Assembly (NCBI GenBank): GCA_020638065.1
Contig: JACKJG010000005.1
Location: 62,001 to 126,000 of the forward strand
From: Hyphomicrobiaceae bacterium
GTDB taxonomy: Bacteria > Pseudomonadota > Alphaproteobacteria > Rhizobiales > Devosiaceae
Direction: 5' to 3'
Length of the DNA stretch: 64,000 nt
This document shows positions 25,806 through 35,515 of the stretch, piece by piece (position 1 is the first letter of the stretch; every line of letters begins with the position of its first letter). The notes under the pieces are model-generated. The model was given only the letters and a program-made list of their open reading frames with translations, did not search any database and was not told where the DNA came from. A program made the translations under genes and the position numbers.

Positions 25806-27151
25806 ACTGCGTCCCTGCGCTCCGGCTCGATCGCCGCCTTCAGGAAAGCGACAGCCGCGTCAAATCCCATGGTCTGGCGTTCGCCGGTCTTGCGGTTTTT
25901 GATCTCGACTTCACCCGCTTTCACGCCGCGTGGACCGGCAATCAGCTGATAGGGAATGCCGATCAGGTCGGCGCTCGCAAACTTGGCACCGGCGCCACCT
26001 TCCTTGTCGTCATAAAGTACGTCGAGGCCGGCGCTCTGGAGCTTTGCATAGAGGTCCTCGCAAACCGCATCGCAGTCCGCGTCACCGCTTTTCAGATTCA
26101 GAAGAATCACCTCGAACGGGGCCACGCTGACCGGCCAGATAATGCCGTCATCGTCATGAAAAGCCTCAACGATCGCCGGCACCAGCCGGGTCAGGCCGAT
26201 CCCGTACGAACCGCAATGAACGTCGATTTCCTGCCCGTCCGGTCCGGTGACCGACGCACCCATCGGCTCGGAATACTTGGTGCCGAAATAAAAGACCTGC
26301 CCCACCTCGATGCCGCGGGCGGCGATGCGCTTGTCTTCGGGCACCGTGCCCTCGAACTCCGTCATGTCGATCATGTCTTCAGTCGCGGCATAAAGCGAGG
26401 TCCATTGATCGATGATTGGCGTCAGATCGCCGTTAAAATCCGTATCGGCCGGGGGAATGGGCATGTTGAGCAAATCCGCGTGGCAAAACACGCCGCTTTC
26501 ACCCGTATCCGCCAGAACGATGAATTCGTGGCTGAGATCACCGCCGATTGGCCCCGTTTCTGCTTTCATCGGAATGGCCGTCAGCCCCATCCGGTAATAA
26601 GTGCGCAGATAGGCAACGAACATCCGATAATAGGCCTTGCGCGCATCTTCGATGTTCAGATCGAACGAATAGGCGTCTTTCATCAGGAATTCGCGGCTGC
26701 GCATCGTCCCGAAGCGCGGCCTGATCTCGTCCCGGAACTTCCACTGAATGTGGTAGAGATTGAGCGGCAATTCCTTGTAACTCTTCACGAACGTCCGGAA
26801 GATGTCGGTAATCATCTCTTCGTTGGTCGGTCCGTAAAGAAGGTCGCGCTCATGCCGGTCCGTGATCCTGAGCATTTCCTTGCCATAGGCATCGTAGCGG
26901 CCGCTTTCGCGCCACAGATCGGCCGATTGCAGCGTCGGCATGAGCATTTCAATCGCCCCGGCGCGCGCCTGCTCCTGCTCGATGATATCCTGGATCTTGC
27001 GCAGCACCTTGTATCCGAGCGGCAACCAGGCATAGAGCCCCGCAGCTTGCTGCCGGATCATGCCCGCCCTCAGCATCAGCCGGTGAGAGACGATCTCGGC
27101 CTCTTTGGGCACTTCTTTGAGAACTGGCAGGAAATAATTCGACAGGCGCAT
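25802..27151 (-). CDS. proS: Proline--tRNA ligase, short alphaproteobacterial form
   Basis: A 449-residue class II synthetase. Motif 2 is in RFGTMRSREFLMKDAYSF, the TNEEMITDIF strand precedes it, and motif 3 is GSYGIGLTRLV. The large insertion (editing) domain of the E. coli enzyme is absent, as is usual in this class, leaving motif regions and the anticodon-binding domain. The ATG at 27151 (MRLSNYFLP) is chosen; an upstream in-frame start adds 25 non-conserved residues. Confidence 0.95.
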   Translation of the reverse strand: MRLSNYFLPVLKEVPKEAEIVSHRLMLRAGMIRQQAAGLYAWLPLGYKVLRKIQDIIEQEQARAGAIEMLMPTLQSADLWRESGRYDAYGKEMLRITDRHERDLLYGPTNEEMITDIFRTFVKSYKELPLNLYHIQWKFRDEIRPRFGTMRSREFLMKDAYSFDLNIEDARKAYYRMFVAYLRTYYRMGLTAIPMKAETGPIGGDLSHEFIVLADTGESGVFCHADLLNMPIPPADTDFNGDLTPIIDQWTSLYAATEDMIDMTEFEGTVPEDKRIAARGIEVGQVFYFGTKYSEPMGASVTGPDGQEIDVHCGSYGIGLTRLVPAIVEAFHDDDGIIWPVSVAPFEVILLNLKSGDADCDAVCEDLYAKLQSAGLDVLYDDKEGGAGAKFASADLIGIPYQLIAGPRGVKAGEVEIKNRKTGERQTMGFDAAVAFLKAAIEPERRDAV

Positions 27152-27245
27152 GGAACGCTTGAACCCCTTCGACTCGGCGGAATTGGCCCCGCAGTCAAAC
27201 CTTAGCCCACCCGAATTTGCAAGCATTTCCGGCGCTTTGATGGCG

Positions 27246-27268
27246 TGGTCCTATCGCAGATAGGTCCA
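27246..27268. other. Short hairpin inside an inverted repeat upstream of proS
   Basis: TGG-T-CCTATC-GCA-GATAGG-T-CCA folds perfectly apart from a T/T mismatch and is itself enclosed by TTGATGGCG (27237-27245) and CGCCATCAA (27283-27291). It may be part of the proS leader or of a plus-strand transcript. Confidence 0.4.
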
Positions 27269-27299
27269 ATTTAACGTGACAGCGCCATCAACTTGCTCT

Positions 27300-27448
27300 A
27301 GGGTCTGCACCACAACAAAGGACGGAGCGAAGAACCGTCTGGCGCAGACAGCTTTTCAGGGAGGAGTGCTGGCATCATTTTAGGTGACTAAGACCAGTAG
27401 GTTGTCGCGGAACTCATTCATGCAGGGCGTTTGCCCTGCTTTCTTTTT
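27300..27448 (+). ncRNA. Candidate small RNA in the proS/DUF1467 gap
   Basis: In the 324-base gap between two minus-strand genes, a plus-strand segment has GTCTGC (27303-27308) pairing with GCAGAC (27344-27349) around an inner GACGG/CCGTC stem. A GGGAGGAG stretch follows at 27360-27366, and the segment ends in a strong plus-strand terminator. No plus-strand gene lies upstream, so the terminator implies an independent short transcript. A weak promoter (GTGACA, 17-base spacer, TAGGGT) precedes it. No family is recognised. No convincing protein is encoded. Confidence 0.4.
27422..27448 (+). terminator. Plus-strand intrinsic terminator
   Basis: A 7-bp stem GCAGGGC / GCCCTGC with loop GTTT is followed by TTTCTTTTT. 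On the minus strand the hairpin is not followed by T, so it serves plus-strand transcription. Confidence 0.75.
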
Positions 27449-27475
27449 GGGGCAAGGCCCCGAAAGTTCCGGGTT

Positions 27476-27721
27476 CTAGCGCCAATATTCCTGAATGACG
27501 GGGTTTGTGAGACCCCAGAACAGAAGTGCGCAGACAATCGCCGCCACGATTGTCGTGATCAGCATCTTGAGCACGAGTCTTGGGCGCTGAGGCGCGCCGG
27601 GCTCAGTACCCTCGACCACATCATCGGCCTCCTGCTGGGTCACGACCCCGATGGGCAGGATCGCAAAAAGTGTGACCCACCAGACGACAAAATACACGGC
27701 TATCAGCGAAGGGATGTTCAT
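27476..27721 (-). CDS. DUF1467 family membrane protein
   Basis: An 81-residue protein with two membrane segments (about 6-28 and 52-72) and a conserved start MNIPSLIAVYFVVWWVTLFA. The IPIGVVTQQEADD-like loop (LPIGVVTQQEADDV) is typical of DUF1467, a small alphaproteobacterial family commonly next to rnj and proS. Function is unknown. It starts seven bases after the rnj stop, so it is in the nuo-birA-rnj transcript. Confidence 0.85.
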   Translation of the reverse strand: MNIPSLIAVYFVVWWVTLFAILPIGVVTQQEADDVVEGTEPGAPQRPRLVLKMLITTIVAAIVCALLFWGLTNPVIQEYWR

Positions 27722-27728
27722 GGCGCCC

Positions 27729-29393
27729 TCATACGCGATGTACGATCACCGAGACATTGGGCTTTTTGCCCCACCATTCATTCAGGTCTGAGCGAACAGC
27801 GCGCCGGAGCGCTTCCTGCAGCACCGCCGCATCGCGCCGCTTCTTGGTGGGCATGGATTTCGCTACGCTTTCAATCGTGGCGAACACGACGTCTTCGGCA
27901 CCGCCCTCCTCGTCCTCGACCTCCGGAAGGCCTTCAATCAGCACAGCCGGTTTGCCTACGAAACGTCCGTCCGAACCGACACAGAGGCTGAGTACAACCG
28001 CGCCGCCAAATTGCAGCCGCCGCCGTCCCTTGATCCCGCTCTCGTCCCGCGTGCACAACAGTGCACCATCGAGGTAAAGGCGTCCAACCGGCACTTCATC
28101 AGCCGAGATCTCCGGCCGCGGAAAGAGCATGGCCATGTCGCCATTGCGGATCGGCAAAACATGCTCGATTCCCGCGCTTCGCCCGAGCTCGGCGTGGGCC
28201 TGCAAATGCGCCGCCTCCCCATGCACGGGCACCAGTGTTTCCGGCCTCAGCCATTCATAAAGTGCGCGAAGTTCGTCGCGGCGCGGATGGCCGCTGACAT
28301 GGATCAGCGCATCATTGTTGGTGAACACATCGACACCGCGATCGATGAAACGGTTCTGGATATCGGTCACCGCCCGTTCGTTGCCCGGAATGGCCCATGA
28401 CGAAAAAATGACCCGATCCCCCGCGTCGAGATGCAGAACCGGATGCGTGTCCTCAGCAATGCGGGCGATGGCCGCGCGCGGCTCGCCCTGCGATCCGGTG
28501 CAGATCAGAACCACCTTGTCGCGTGGCAGGAATTGCAGCGCCTCCTGATCGTGAAAATTCGGCAGCCCCTCGAGCATACCCAGCTCCCGACCGACATTGA
28601 CGACACGGTGCAAAGACCGGCCCGACAAAACAACCTCCCGGCCCGCCGCATGCGCGGCCCTGGCAACAGCAGCCACCCTACCCAGATTGGACGAAAAAAG
28701 CGTCACGGCCACCCGTTGGGCCGCTGACCCGATGAGTTCTCGCAAGCCTTTTTCAGCCTCGGCCTCCGAAGGGCTTTTTCCATCCTTCAGCGCATTGGTG
28801 CTATCGCACACAAGCGCGAGCGGATGTCCCTCGTCACCGATTTGCTTGATGCGCGCGACATTCGTGCCTGCGCCAAGGCTTGGATTTTCCTCAAGCTTCC
28901 AGTCGCCGGTGTGAAACACCCTGCCTGCTGGAGTATCGATCAACAGCGCCGAGCTTTCTGGGATGGAGTGAGCCATCGAAACGAATTCGAGATGGAACGG
29001 CCCGACCTCGAACTTGACGCCTTGGTCCACCGTGCGGATGTCGACGTGCACGCCCTGCCCGTCGGTGGCCAGTTTGGCCCGCAACATGCCGACAGTGAAC
29101 GCGGTGGCATAAACCGGCAACTCAAAACCGGCCCAAAGATCGATCACCGCCCCGTAATGATCCTCGTGCGCATGCGTGAGCACCAGACCCACGACGCTTT
29201 CGAGGTTCTCTTCGACAAAGGCCGTGTCGGCCATGATCAGGTCGATTCCCGGCTCGTTCGGCCCGGCAAAGCTCACGCCGCAATCGACGATAAGCCATTT
29301 GCGGTCTTCTTCCGGCCCGAACCCGTAGGCCGCCATGTTCATTCCGATTTCGCCGACGCCGCCAAGCGGCACGAACACCAATTCGTCGCTCAT
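27729..29393 (-). CDS. rnj: Ribonuclease J
   Basis: A 554-residue beta-CASP metallo-beta-lactamase nuclease with endonuclease and 5'-3' exonuclease activity in rRNA maturation and mRNA decay. The metal motif HxHxDH is in LTHAHEDHYGA; VSGHPRRDELR marks the C-terminal part of the catalytic core. The start overlaps the birA stop by four bases. Position after the nuo operon and birA is typical of Rhizobiales. Confidence 0.94.
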   Translation of the reverse strand: MSDELVFVPLGGVGEIGMNMAAYGFGPEEDRKWLIVDCGVSFAGPNEPGIDLIMADTAFVEENLESVVGLVLTHAHEDHYGAVIDLWAGFELPVYATAFTVGMLRAKLATDGQGVHVDIRTVDQGVKFEVGPFHLEFVSMAHSIPESSALLIDTPAGRVFHTGDWKLEENPSLGAGTNVARIKQIGDEGHPLALVCDSTNALKDGKSPSEAEAEKGLRELIGSAAQRVAVTLFSSNLGRVAAVARAAHAAGREVVLSGRSLHRVVNVGRELGMLEGLPNFHDQEALQFLPRDKVVLICTGSQGEPRAAIARIAEDTHPVLHLDAGDRVIFSSWAIPGNERAVTDIQNRFIDRGVDVFTNNDALIHVSGHPRRDELRALYEWLRPETLVPVHGEAAHLQAHAELGRSAGIEHVLPIRNGDMAMLFPRPEISADEVPVGRLYLDGALLCTRDESGIKGRRRLQFGGAVVLSLCVGSDGRFVGKPAVLIEGLPEVEDEEGGAEDVVFATIESVAKSMPTKKRRDAAVLQEALRRAVRSDLNEWWGKKPNVSVIVHRV

Positions 29394-30190
29394 ACCCGCT
29401 CCTCTGCAGCCTCATTCGGCGTTATTCCGGCCAGAAACACATCCGCCGCCGTCACGACCCGGCGTTCTCCATCATCCATCTGCACAATCAGCCGGCCCTC
29501 ATCGTCCAGTTTTTCGAACAAACCCTCGAATGCACCGTTGGTCTGCCGCACGACAACCCGCTCACCCATCCCGGCGGCGTGGTTTCGCCAATAGTCGAGA
29601 ACGGCAGCAAGCCCGTCTCCTTGATCCCAAACCGTCAGCCAGTGGGCAAACTGATCACTCAAGACCGTGAACACATCTTCCGCCCGGACCTCGACGCCGA
29701 TATCCCGCAGGCTGGTCGCCTGATACGGCAATCCCTCCGGCACATGCGCAACGTTGATGCCAATGCCCAAGGCCAGATTGGTTCGGCCGCGCCCCGATTC
29801 CGCCTCGATCAGAATTCCGACCGTTTTCTGGCCATCAAACAACACGTCATTCGGCCACTTCAGTTTCAGCACGCTGGAGTGCGTGCCAAGCACTTCCGCA
29901 AGCGTGGCATGCGTTGCAGCCCCGGCGACAAATCCAAGATTGGCCAATCCGGACTGGCCCGTTGCCGCACTCAGCAAAACGGTCGCGGCAAGGTTGCCGC
30001 TTTTCGAAACCCAGTTACGCCCGCGGCGACCACGCCCCGCAGTCTGTTCCAGCGACGCAAACCATGTTCGGTCCGCACCACCGGACCGCGCATGTCCCAG
30101 AGCGCGCAAGTTGGTGGAATCGACGCTGTCGAACCCTTGAACCGAAAAGCCCGCCTCGACTGCTGCGGGGCCAAGTCTGAAATCGGCCAC
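29390..30190 (-). CDS. birA: Biotin--[acetyl-CoA-carboxylase] ligase (monofunctional)
   Basis: A 266-residue biotin protein ligase that charges biotin onto acetyl-CoA carboxylase. The GRGRRGRNW loop, KWPNDVLF and a small C-terminal SH3-like domain are visible. There is no N-terminal DNA-binding helix-turn-helix, so unlike E. coli BirA it is not expected to repress biotin genes. The GTG at 30190, just after the nuoN stop, gives MADFRLG; an ATG at 30217 inside nuoN is the alternative. Confidence 0.9.
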   Translation of the reverse strand: MADFRLGPAAVEAGFSVQGFDSVDSTNLRALGHARSGGADRTWFASLEQTAGRGRRGRNWVSKSGNLAATVLLSAATGQSGLANLGFVAGAATHATLAEVLGTHSSVLKLKWPNDVLFDGQKTVGILIEAESGRGRTNLALGIGINVAHVPEGLPYQATSLRDIGVEVRAEDVFTVLSDQFAHWLTVWDQGDGLAAVLDYWRNHAAGMGERVVVRQTNGAFEGLFEKLDDEGRLIVQMDDGERRVVTAADVFLAGITPNEAAEERV

Positions 30191-30191
30191 C

Positions 30192-31637
30192 CTAGAACAG
30201 GCTTCCCGCGGCCCCATGTGCCAGCGCGGCGAGCGGTCCGGCCACAGTGAAATAGTAAGCCAGAACCAGGAATCCGGTGACCGCCATCACCACCCGCAGT
30301 TCCTGCGGCGCGGCGGCGAACTCGAGCTTGGGCTCGTCGAAATACATCGTCCGGACCACCCGGAGATAATAATAGGCGCTGACCGCGCTCGCCAGAACGC
30401 CGATCACCGCCAACACGTAGAAGCCGGCTTCGATGGCAGCAACAAAGACGTGCCACTTGGCAAAGAACCCGGCAAGCGGCGGCAGGCCGATGAGCGAGAA
30501 CATCATCAGGGCGATGATCGCCGCCACGTAGGGCCGGGTCTGCGCCAAACCGGCCAGATCGTCGATCTTTTCGACGTAGGTGCCGTTTGCTTTCAGCGAG
30601 AGCACGGCGGCAAACAGGCCAATCGTCATGGTCAGGTAAATCGCCATATAGATCGCGACGCCTTCAACCCCGACCTGATGGCCCGCCGACAACCCGACCA
30701 GCGCGAAGCCCATATGCCCGATAGACGAATAGGCGATGAGGCGCTTGATGTTGGACTGCCCGATAGCCGCGAACGCTGCCAGAACCATCGATACGATGGA
30801 GAGGAAGATGATGATCTGCTGCCATTGCGGGGTGATGCCGCCAAAGCTCTCGACCAGAAGCCGGATGAAGATCGCCATGGCCGCAACCTTTGGCGCCGAG
30901 GCCAGGAATGCGGTCACCGGGGTCGGTGCGCCCTCGTAAACGTCCGGCGTCCACATGTGGAACGGCACGGCGGAGATCTTGAACGCAAGGCCCGCAACCA
31001 GGAAAACCAGCCCGAAAATTACCCCGATATGATCTGGCGTCAGCTGAATGGTGCCGGCGATCTTGTCGAGCTCGGTCTGGCCGGTAAAGCCATAGATCAT
31101 CGACATGCCGTAAAGCAGCATGCCCGACGACAAGGCACCCAGAACGAAATATTTCAGGCCCGCCTCGGTCGCCTTGGCGCTATCGCGCTTCATCGCCGCC
31201 AGCACGTAGAGCGCCAGCGATTGCAGTTCGATACCGATGTAGAGGACCATCAGATCATTGGCGGAGACCATGATCAGCATGCCGAGCGTCGAAAGCACGA
31301 TCAACACGGAATACTCGAACTTGTCGAGCGCGTGCGTCGACGCGGCGGAAACCGAAAGGATCAGAGCGAAGGCGGCACCCGCCAGCACCAGAACCTTCAT
31401 GTAGCGCGCAAATCCATCTTCGATGAACCCGCCGTTGAACAAAACGCCCTCGGCCGGCTGAAACACGACTAGCGCCAGAACCGCGACCAGCAAGCCGATG
31501 GCGATGCCCGCAATGCGCAGCGAATTGTCGGAGCGCGTGAAGACGCCCAGCAGCAACAGGACCAGCGCCCCAAGGGCCAGCAGCAGCTCCGGATAAGCCG
31601 GCGCCAGATCGGAAAAACTCATCAGATCGGAGGCCAT
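30192..31637 (-). CDS. nuoN: NADH-quinone oxidoreductase subunit N
   Basis: A 481-residue antiporter-like proton-pumping subunit of complex I with about 14 membrane segments. Family marks include a conserved membrane Lys/Glu set and SSIGHMGFALVG. Two ATG codons are adjacent; the second, six bases from AGGAG, is used. It is the last nuo gene. Confidence 0.95.
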   Translation of the reverse strand: MASDLMSFSDLAPAYPELLLALGALVLLLLGVFTRSDNSLRIAGIAIGLLVAVLALVVFQPAEGVLFNGGFIEDGFARYMKVLVLAGAAFALILSVSAASTHALDKFEYSVLIVLSTLGMLIMVSANDLMVLYIGIELQSLALYVLAAMKRDSAKATEAGLKYFVLGALSSGMLLYGMSMIYGFTGQTELDKIAGTIQLTPDHIGVIFGLVFLVAGLAFKISAVPFHMWTPDVYEGAPTPVTAFLASAPKVAAMAIFIRLLVESFGGITPQWQQIIIFLSIVSMVLAAFAAIGQSNIKRLIAYSSIGHMGFALVGLSAGHQVGVEGVAIYMAIYLTMTIGLFAAVLSLKANGTYVEKIDDLAGLAQTRPYVAAIIALMMFSLIGLPPLAGFFAKWHVFVAAIEAGFYVLAVIGVLASAVSAYYYLRVVRTMYFDEPKLEFAAAPQELRVVMAVTGFLVLAYYFTVAGPLAALAHGAAGSLF

Positions 31638-31646
31638 CATCTTCTC

Positions 31647-33176
31647 CTAGTGTGCCGCCTGCACGGCGTCGGCCACCATGCCCATATCCACCATGCCGGT
31701 GGCCGCGTGATATTGATCGACCAGCGCGGACACCGAGGCTGCCGTCGCGTCGAGCAACGGTGCGGGATAGAAACCGAACAGAATTGTCAAAAGGATCAGC
31801 GGAACCAGAATCCAGACTTCGCGCGCATTCAGGTCGAGAATGGACCTCAGAGTCTCCTTCTCGAGCACGCCGAAGATGACCCGCCGATAAAGCCACAGTG
31901 CATAACCCGCCGAAAGGATCACGCCCAGCGCCGCGCCTGCCGCAACCCAGGTATTGACCTGGAAAATGCCGATCAGGGTGAGGAACTCACCCACAAACCC
32001 CGACGTTCCCGGCAGCCCGACATTGGCCATTGTGAACACCATGAACGCCGCCGCATAGCGTGGCATCCGCTCCACCAGCCCGCCATAGGCCGCGATCTCG
32101 CGCGTGTGCATGCGGTCGTAGATGACGCCAACGCACAAGAAGAGCGCGGCGGAAACAATGCCATGGCTGATCATCTGGAAGATCGCGCCCTGCACGCCCA
32201 ACTGGTTGGCCGCAAAGATGCCCATCGTGACGTAGCCCATATGGGCGACAGACGAATAGGCGATCAGCTTTTTCATGTCTTCCTGCACCAGCGCCACGAG
32301 CGAGGTCAGAACGATAGCGCCCACCGAAAGCACGAAGACGAAATTGGTGAAATAGGCCGACGCATCCGGGAACATGGGCAGCGAGAGCCTGAGGAACCCG
32401 TAGCCGCCCATTTTCAAAAGGATCGCCGCAAGCACCACCGAACCCGCCGTCGGCGCTTCAACGTGTGCCTCGGGCAGCCAGCGGTGGAACGGCCACATCG
32501 GCAGTTTTACCGCAAACGAAGCGAAGAACGCGATCCACAGCCAGAACTGCATGTCTGGCGGGAAGTCGGTTTTGAGAAGCTGACGGATATCGAGCGTTCC
32601 AGCCTGCCAATACATGGCCATGATCGCCAGAAGCATCAGCACCGAACCGGTGAACGTGTAAAAGAAAAACTTGTAGCTTGCCTGAATGCGCCGCTTGCCG
32701 CCCCAAATGCCGATGATGAGGAACATCGGAATCAGTCCGCCTTCGAAAAAGACGTAGAACATGGCCAGATCGAGCGTCGCGAAAACGCCATTCATCAGCG
32801 TTTCGAGCACCAGGAAGGCGACCATGTATTCGCGCACCCGGTTCTGCACCGATCCCCAGGTCGAGAGGATCACGATCGGCATCAGCATCGCCGTCAGAAC
32901 GATAAACAGCATCGAAATGCCGTCGACGCCCATCCGGTAGCCGATGGAATTCTGGATCCACTCATAGTTCTCGACGAACTGGAACTCGCTGCTCGAACTG
33001 TCGAACATGGCCCACATGGCCAGCGACAGCGCGAAGGTGACCAGCGTCGTGACCAGCGCGATGCGCCGCATGTTGTTCAGCGCAACCGTATCGTTGCCCG
33101 GCACGATGAGCACGAAAAGCGCGCCCACCAGCGGCAGGAAGGTCACATAAGTCAGAATGTGGGCCGAAATGGTCAT
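31647..33176 (-). CDS. nuoM: NADH-quinone oxidoreductase subunit M
   Basis: A 509-residue antiporter-like subunit of complex I. Typical stretches are KLPMWPFHRWLPEAHVEAPT and AYSSVAHMGYVTMG; about 14 membrane segments. The ATG at 33176 overlaps the nuoL stop by four bases (ATGA) and starts MTISAHILTYVTF. The ten residues upstream are not family-like. Confidence 0.96.
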   Translation of the reverse strand: MTISAHILTYVTFLPLVGALFVLIVPGNDTVALNNMRRIALVTTLVTFALSLAMWAMFDSSSSEFQFVENYEWIQNSIGYRMGVDGISMLFIVLTAMLMPIVILSTWGSVQNRVREYMVAFLVLETLMNGVFATLDLAMFYVFFEGGLIPMFLIIGIWGGKRRIQASYKFFFYTFTGSVLMLLAIMAMYWQAGTLDIRQLLKTDFPPDMQFWLWIAFFASFAVKLPMWPFHRWLPEAHVEAPTAGSVVLAAILLKMGGYGFLRLSLPMFPDASAYFTNFVFVLSVGAIVLTSLVALVQEDMKKLIAYSSVAHMGYVTMGIFAANQLGVQGAIFQMISHGIVSAALFLCVGVIYDRMHTREIAAYGGLVERMPRYAAAFMVFTMANVGLPGTSGFVGEFLTLIGIFQVNTWVAAGAALGVILSAGYALWLYRRVIFGVLEKETLRSILDLNAREVWILVPLILLTILFGFYPAPLLDATAASVSALVDQYHAATGMVDMGMVADAVQAAH

Positions 33177-35185
33177 CCAAACAGTCCCCCGGACGCGATG
33201 GCCCAAGTCAGCAGTGCCGCCACGCCGATCAGCATGGCGAAAGCGTAGTGATAAAGATATCCGGACTGCAGCCGGACGACCCAGCCGGTCACGTCTTTGA
33301 CCCGGTTACCGAGGCCCTCGACGATGGTCTGGTCGATCAGCCAGTCATCGAAGAACTTCCAGATGAACCGGCCAATGGCCTGCGCCGGACGCACGAAAAT
33401 CATGTCGTAGAGCTCGTCAAAGTACCATTTGTTGAGCAGGAACTTGTAGAGCCCGTTGAAATCGCTCGCCATTTGCGCAGGCAATTCCGGCTTGCGGATA
33501 TACATGTACCAGGCCAGAACGAACCCGAGCAGCATGGCAACGGTTGCCGACCATTTCGCCCAGACCGGCACGGCATGAGCGCTTTCAATGAACTGGTGAT
33601 CGACCACCAGAGATCCCTTGAAGAACGCATCGATCACGTTCACGTCGGCGAAGAACTGATTGTAGAACAGAACCCCGGAAAGAACCGCGCCCGCGCCCAG
33701 CACGTAGAGCGGCCAGAGCACGACGTTCGGGCTTTCGTGAGCGTGGCTCATTACTTCCTGGCTGGCCCGTGGCTTGCCGTGGAAGGTCAGGTGGATCAGC
33801 CGCCAAGAATAGAAACTCGTGAACAGTGCCGCAATCACCAGCGACCAGAAGGCGAATTGTCCGTTATAGCCGCCCACCGCATACGCCGCCTCGATGATCG
33901 GAATCCTTCGAGAAGAACCCGGCAAAGCCGATCGGCGTGCCCGGAATGCCCACACCGGTCAGCGCCAGCGTGCCAATGATCATCATCCAGTAGGTAATCG
34001 GAATGGTGCGGGCGATGCCGCCCATTTTGCGCATGTCCTGCTCGTGATGCATCGAATGGATCACCGCGCCGGCTCCAGGAACAGCAGCGCCTTGAAAAAG
34101 GCATGCGTGAAGAGGTGATAAATGCCCGCCGAATAGGCCCCAGCCCCAAGCGCTACGAACATGTAGCCGAGCTGCGAACAGGTCGAATAGGCAATTACCC
34201 GCTTGATGTCGTTCTGTACCAGCCCAACGGTCGCCGCAAAGAACGCCGTAATCGCCCCGACATAGAGCACGACCGTCATCGCCACGTCCGACGCCTCAAA
34301 GATCGGCGACAGGCGCGCAACCATGAACACGCCAGCAGTCACCATCGTCGCGGCATGGATCAGCGCGGAAACCGGTGTCGGACCTTCCATGGCGTCCGGC
34401 AACCAGGTGTGCAGCAGGAACTGTGCGCTCTTGCCCATTGCGCCGAGGAACAGCAGAAGCGCGATAACCGTGAGTGCATCCCAGTCGCCCCAAAGGAAGT
34501 GTATGGTGATGCCCTTGGCACCTTCGACGGCCTGAAAGGCTCCATCGAAATCGAGATGGCCGAGGATCAGGTAGGCACCGAAAATGCCGAGCGCGAAACC
34601 GAAGTCACCCACACGGTTGACCACGAATGCCTTGATCGCGGCCGCGTTGGCCGACGGCTTGTGAAACCAGAAGCCGATCAGAAGGTAGGATGCCAGCCCC
34701 ACGCCTTCCCAGCCGAAGAACATCTGCAGAAAATTGTCCGCCGTCACCAGCATCAGCATGGCGAAGGTGAAGAGCGACAGATAGGCAAAAAAGCGCGGCC
34801 GGCTCGGATCGTCATGCATGTAGCCGATCGAATAGATATGCACCAGCGACGAGACCGTCGTCACCACCACCAGCATCACCGCGGTAAGGGAATCGACCCG
34901 CAGCACCCAACGCAGATCAAGATCGCCGGACGTAATCCAGCGCATGACCTCAACCTTGGTCGATTGGGCCAGCGCAAACGCATGCTCAGCACCATGCGCG
35001 GCTTCGCCAACCGCTTCGGCCGGTGCGCTGAAATTGGTCGTCAGGAAGACGATCCAGCTCAGGATCGCAGCAACCACCAGCAGACCCGACGTGATCAGCT
35101 CGGACGGACGATCACCGATCCGGCGGCCAAAAAGGCCCGCGATCAGCGCCCCGATTAGCGGGAAGAAGACAATCGCCTGGATCAT
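33173..35185 (-). pseudogene. nuoL: NADH-quinone oxidoreductase subunit L, interrupted by two compensating frameshifts
   Basis: The gene spans 2013 bases, enough for about 670 residues, the normal NuoL length, with LLHTWLPDAMEGPTPVSAL and AYSTCSQLGYMFVALG. Reading from 35185 the frame runs to FFKALLFLEPAR and stops near 34061. The expected LGAG-VIHSMHHEQDM continues in another frame because one G is missing near 34072-34076. That frame runs to GFFSKDS and shifts back near 33910-33915 through an extra base, after which IIEAAYAVGG continues to the end. Few or no other changes are visible, so sequencing error is more likely than true loss of an essential subunit. Confidence 0.85.
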
Positions 35186-35189
35186 CGCG

Positions 35190-35513
35190 TCAGCCCTTCA
35201 TCATGTTCACGTCGTCAACCGCGATCGAACCGCGGTTGCGGAAGAAGATCACCAGGATCGCCAGCCCGATCGCGGCCTCCGCCGCGGCAACGGTCAGGAT
35301 CAACAGCGCGAAGACCTGTCCGGCCAAATCGCCCAGAACCGAGGAAAAACCAACGAAATTGATGTTGACCGCCAGAAGAATGAGCTCGACCGACATCAGC
35401 ATGATGATCACGTTCTTGCGGTTCAGAAAGATGCCGAAGACGCCCAGAGTGAACAGGATCGCGGCAACCGTAAGATAATGGCCAAGCCCGATGACTGGCG
35501 TGAGAGTGTCCAT
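35190..35513 (-). CDS. nuoK: NADH-quinone oxidoreductase subunit K
   Basis: A 107-residue three-helix membrane subunit with the conserved Glu residues in SVELILLAVNINFVGF and AAAEAAIGLAILV, which belong to the proton pathway. It sits between nuoJ and nuoL at two- to four-base spacing. Confidence 0.95.
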   Translation of the reverse strand: MDTLTPVIGLGHYLTVAAILFTLGVFGIFLNRKNVIIMLMSVELILLAVNINFVGFSSVLGDLAGQVFALLILTVAAAEAAIGLAILVIFFRNRGSIAVDDVNMMKG

Positions 35514-35515
35514 TT

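Noticed and set aside
30216..31472. Plus-strand open frame of 418 codons opposite nuoN
   Set aside because: Antisense shadow; nuoN is conserved and continuous.
31650..33248. Long plus-strand open frame of 532 codons opposite nuoM
   Set aside because: It mirrors nuoM in a GC-rich genome; composition is Arg/His/Gln-rich with no domain, and nuoM is certain.
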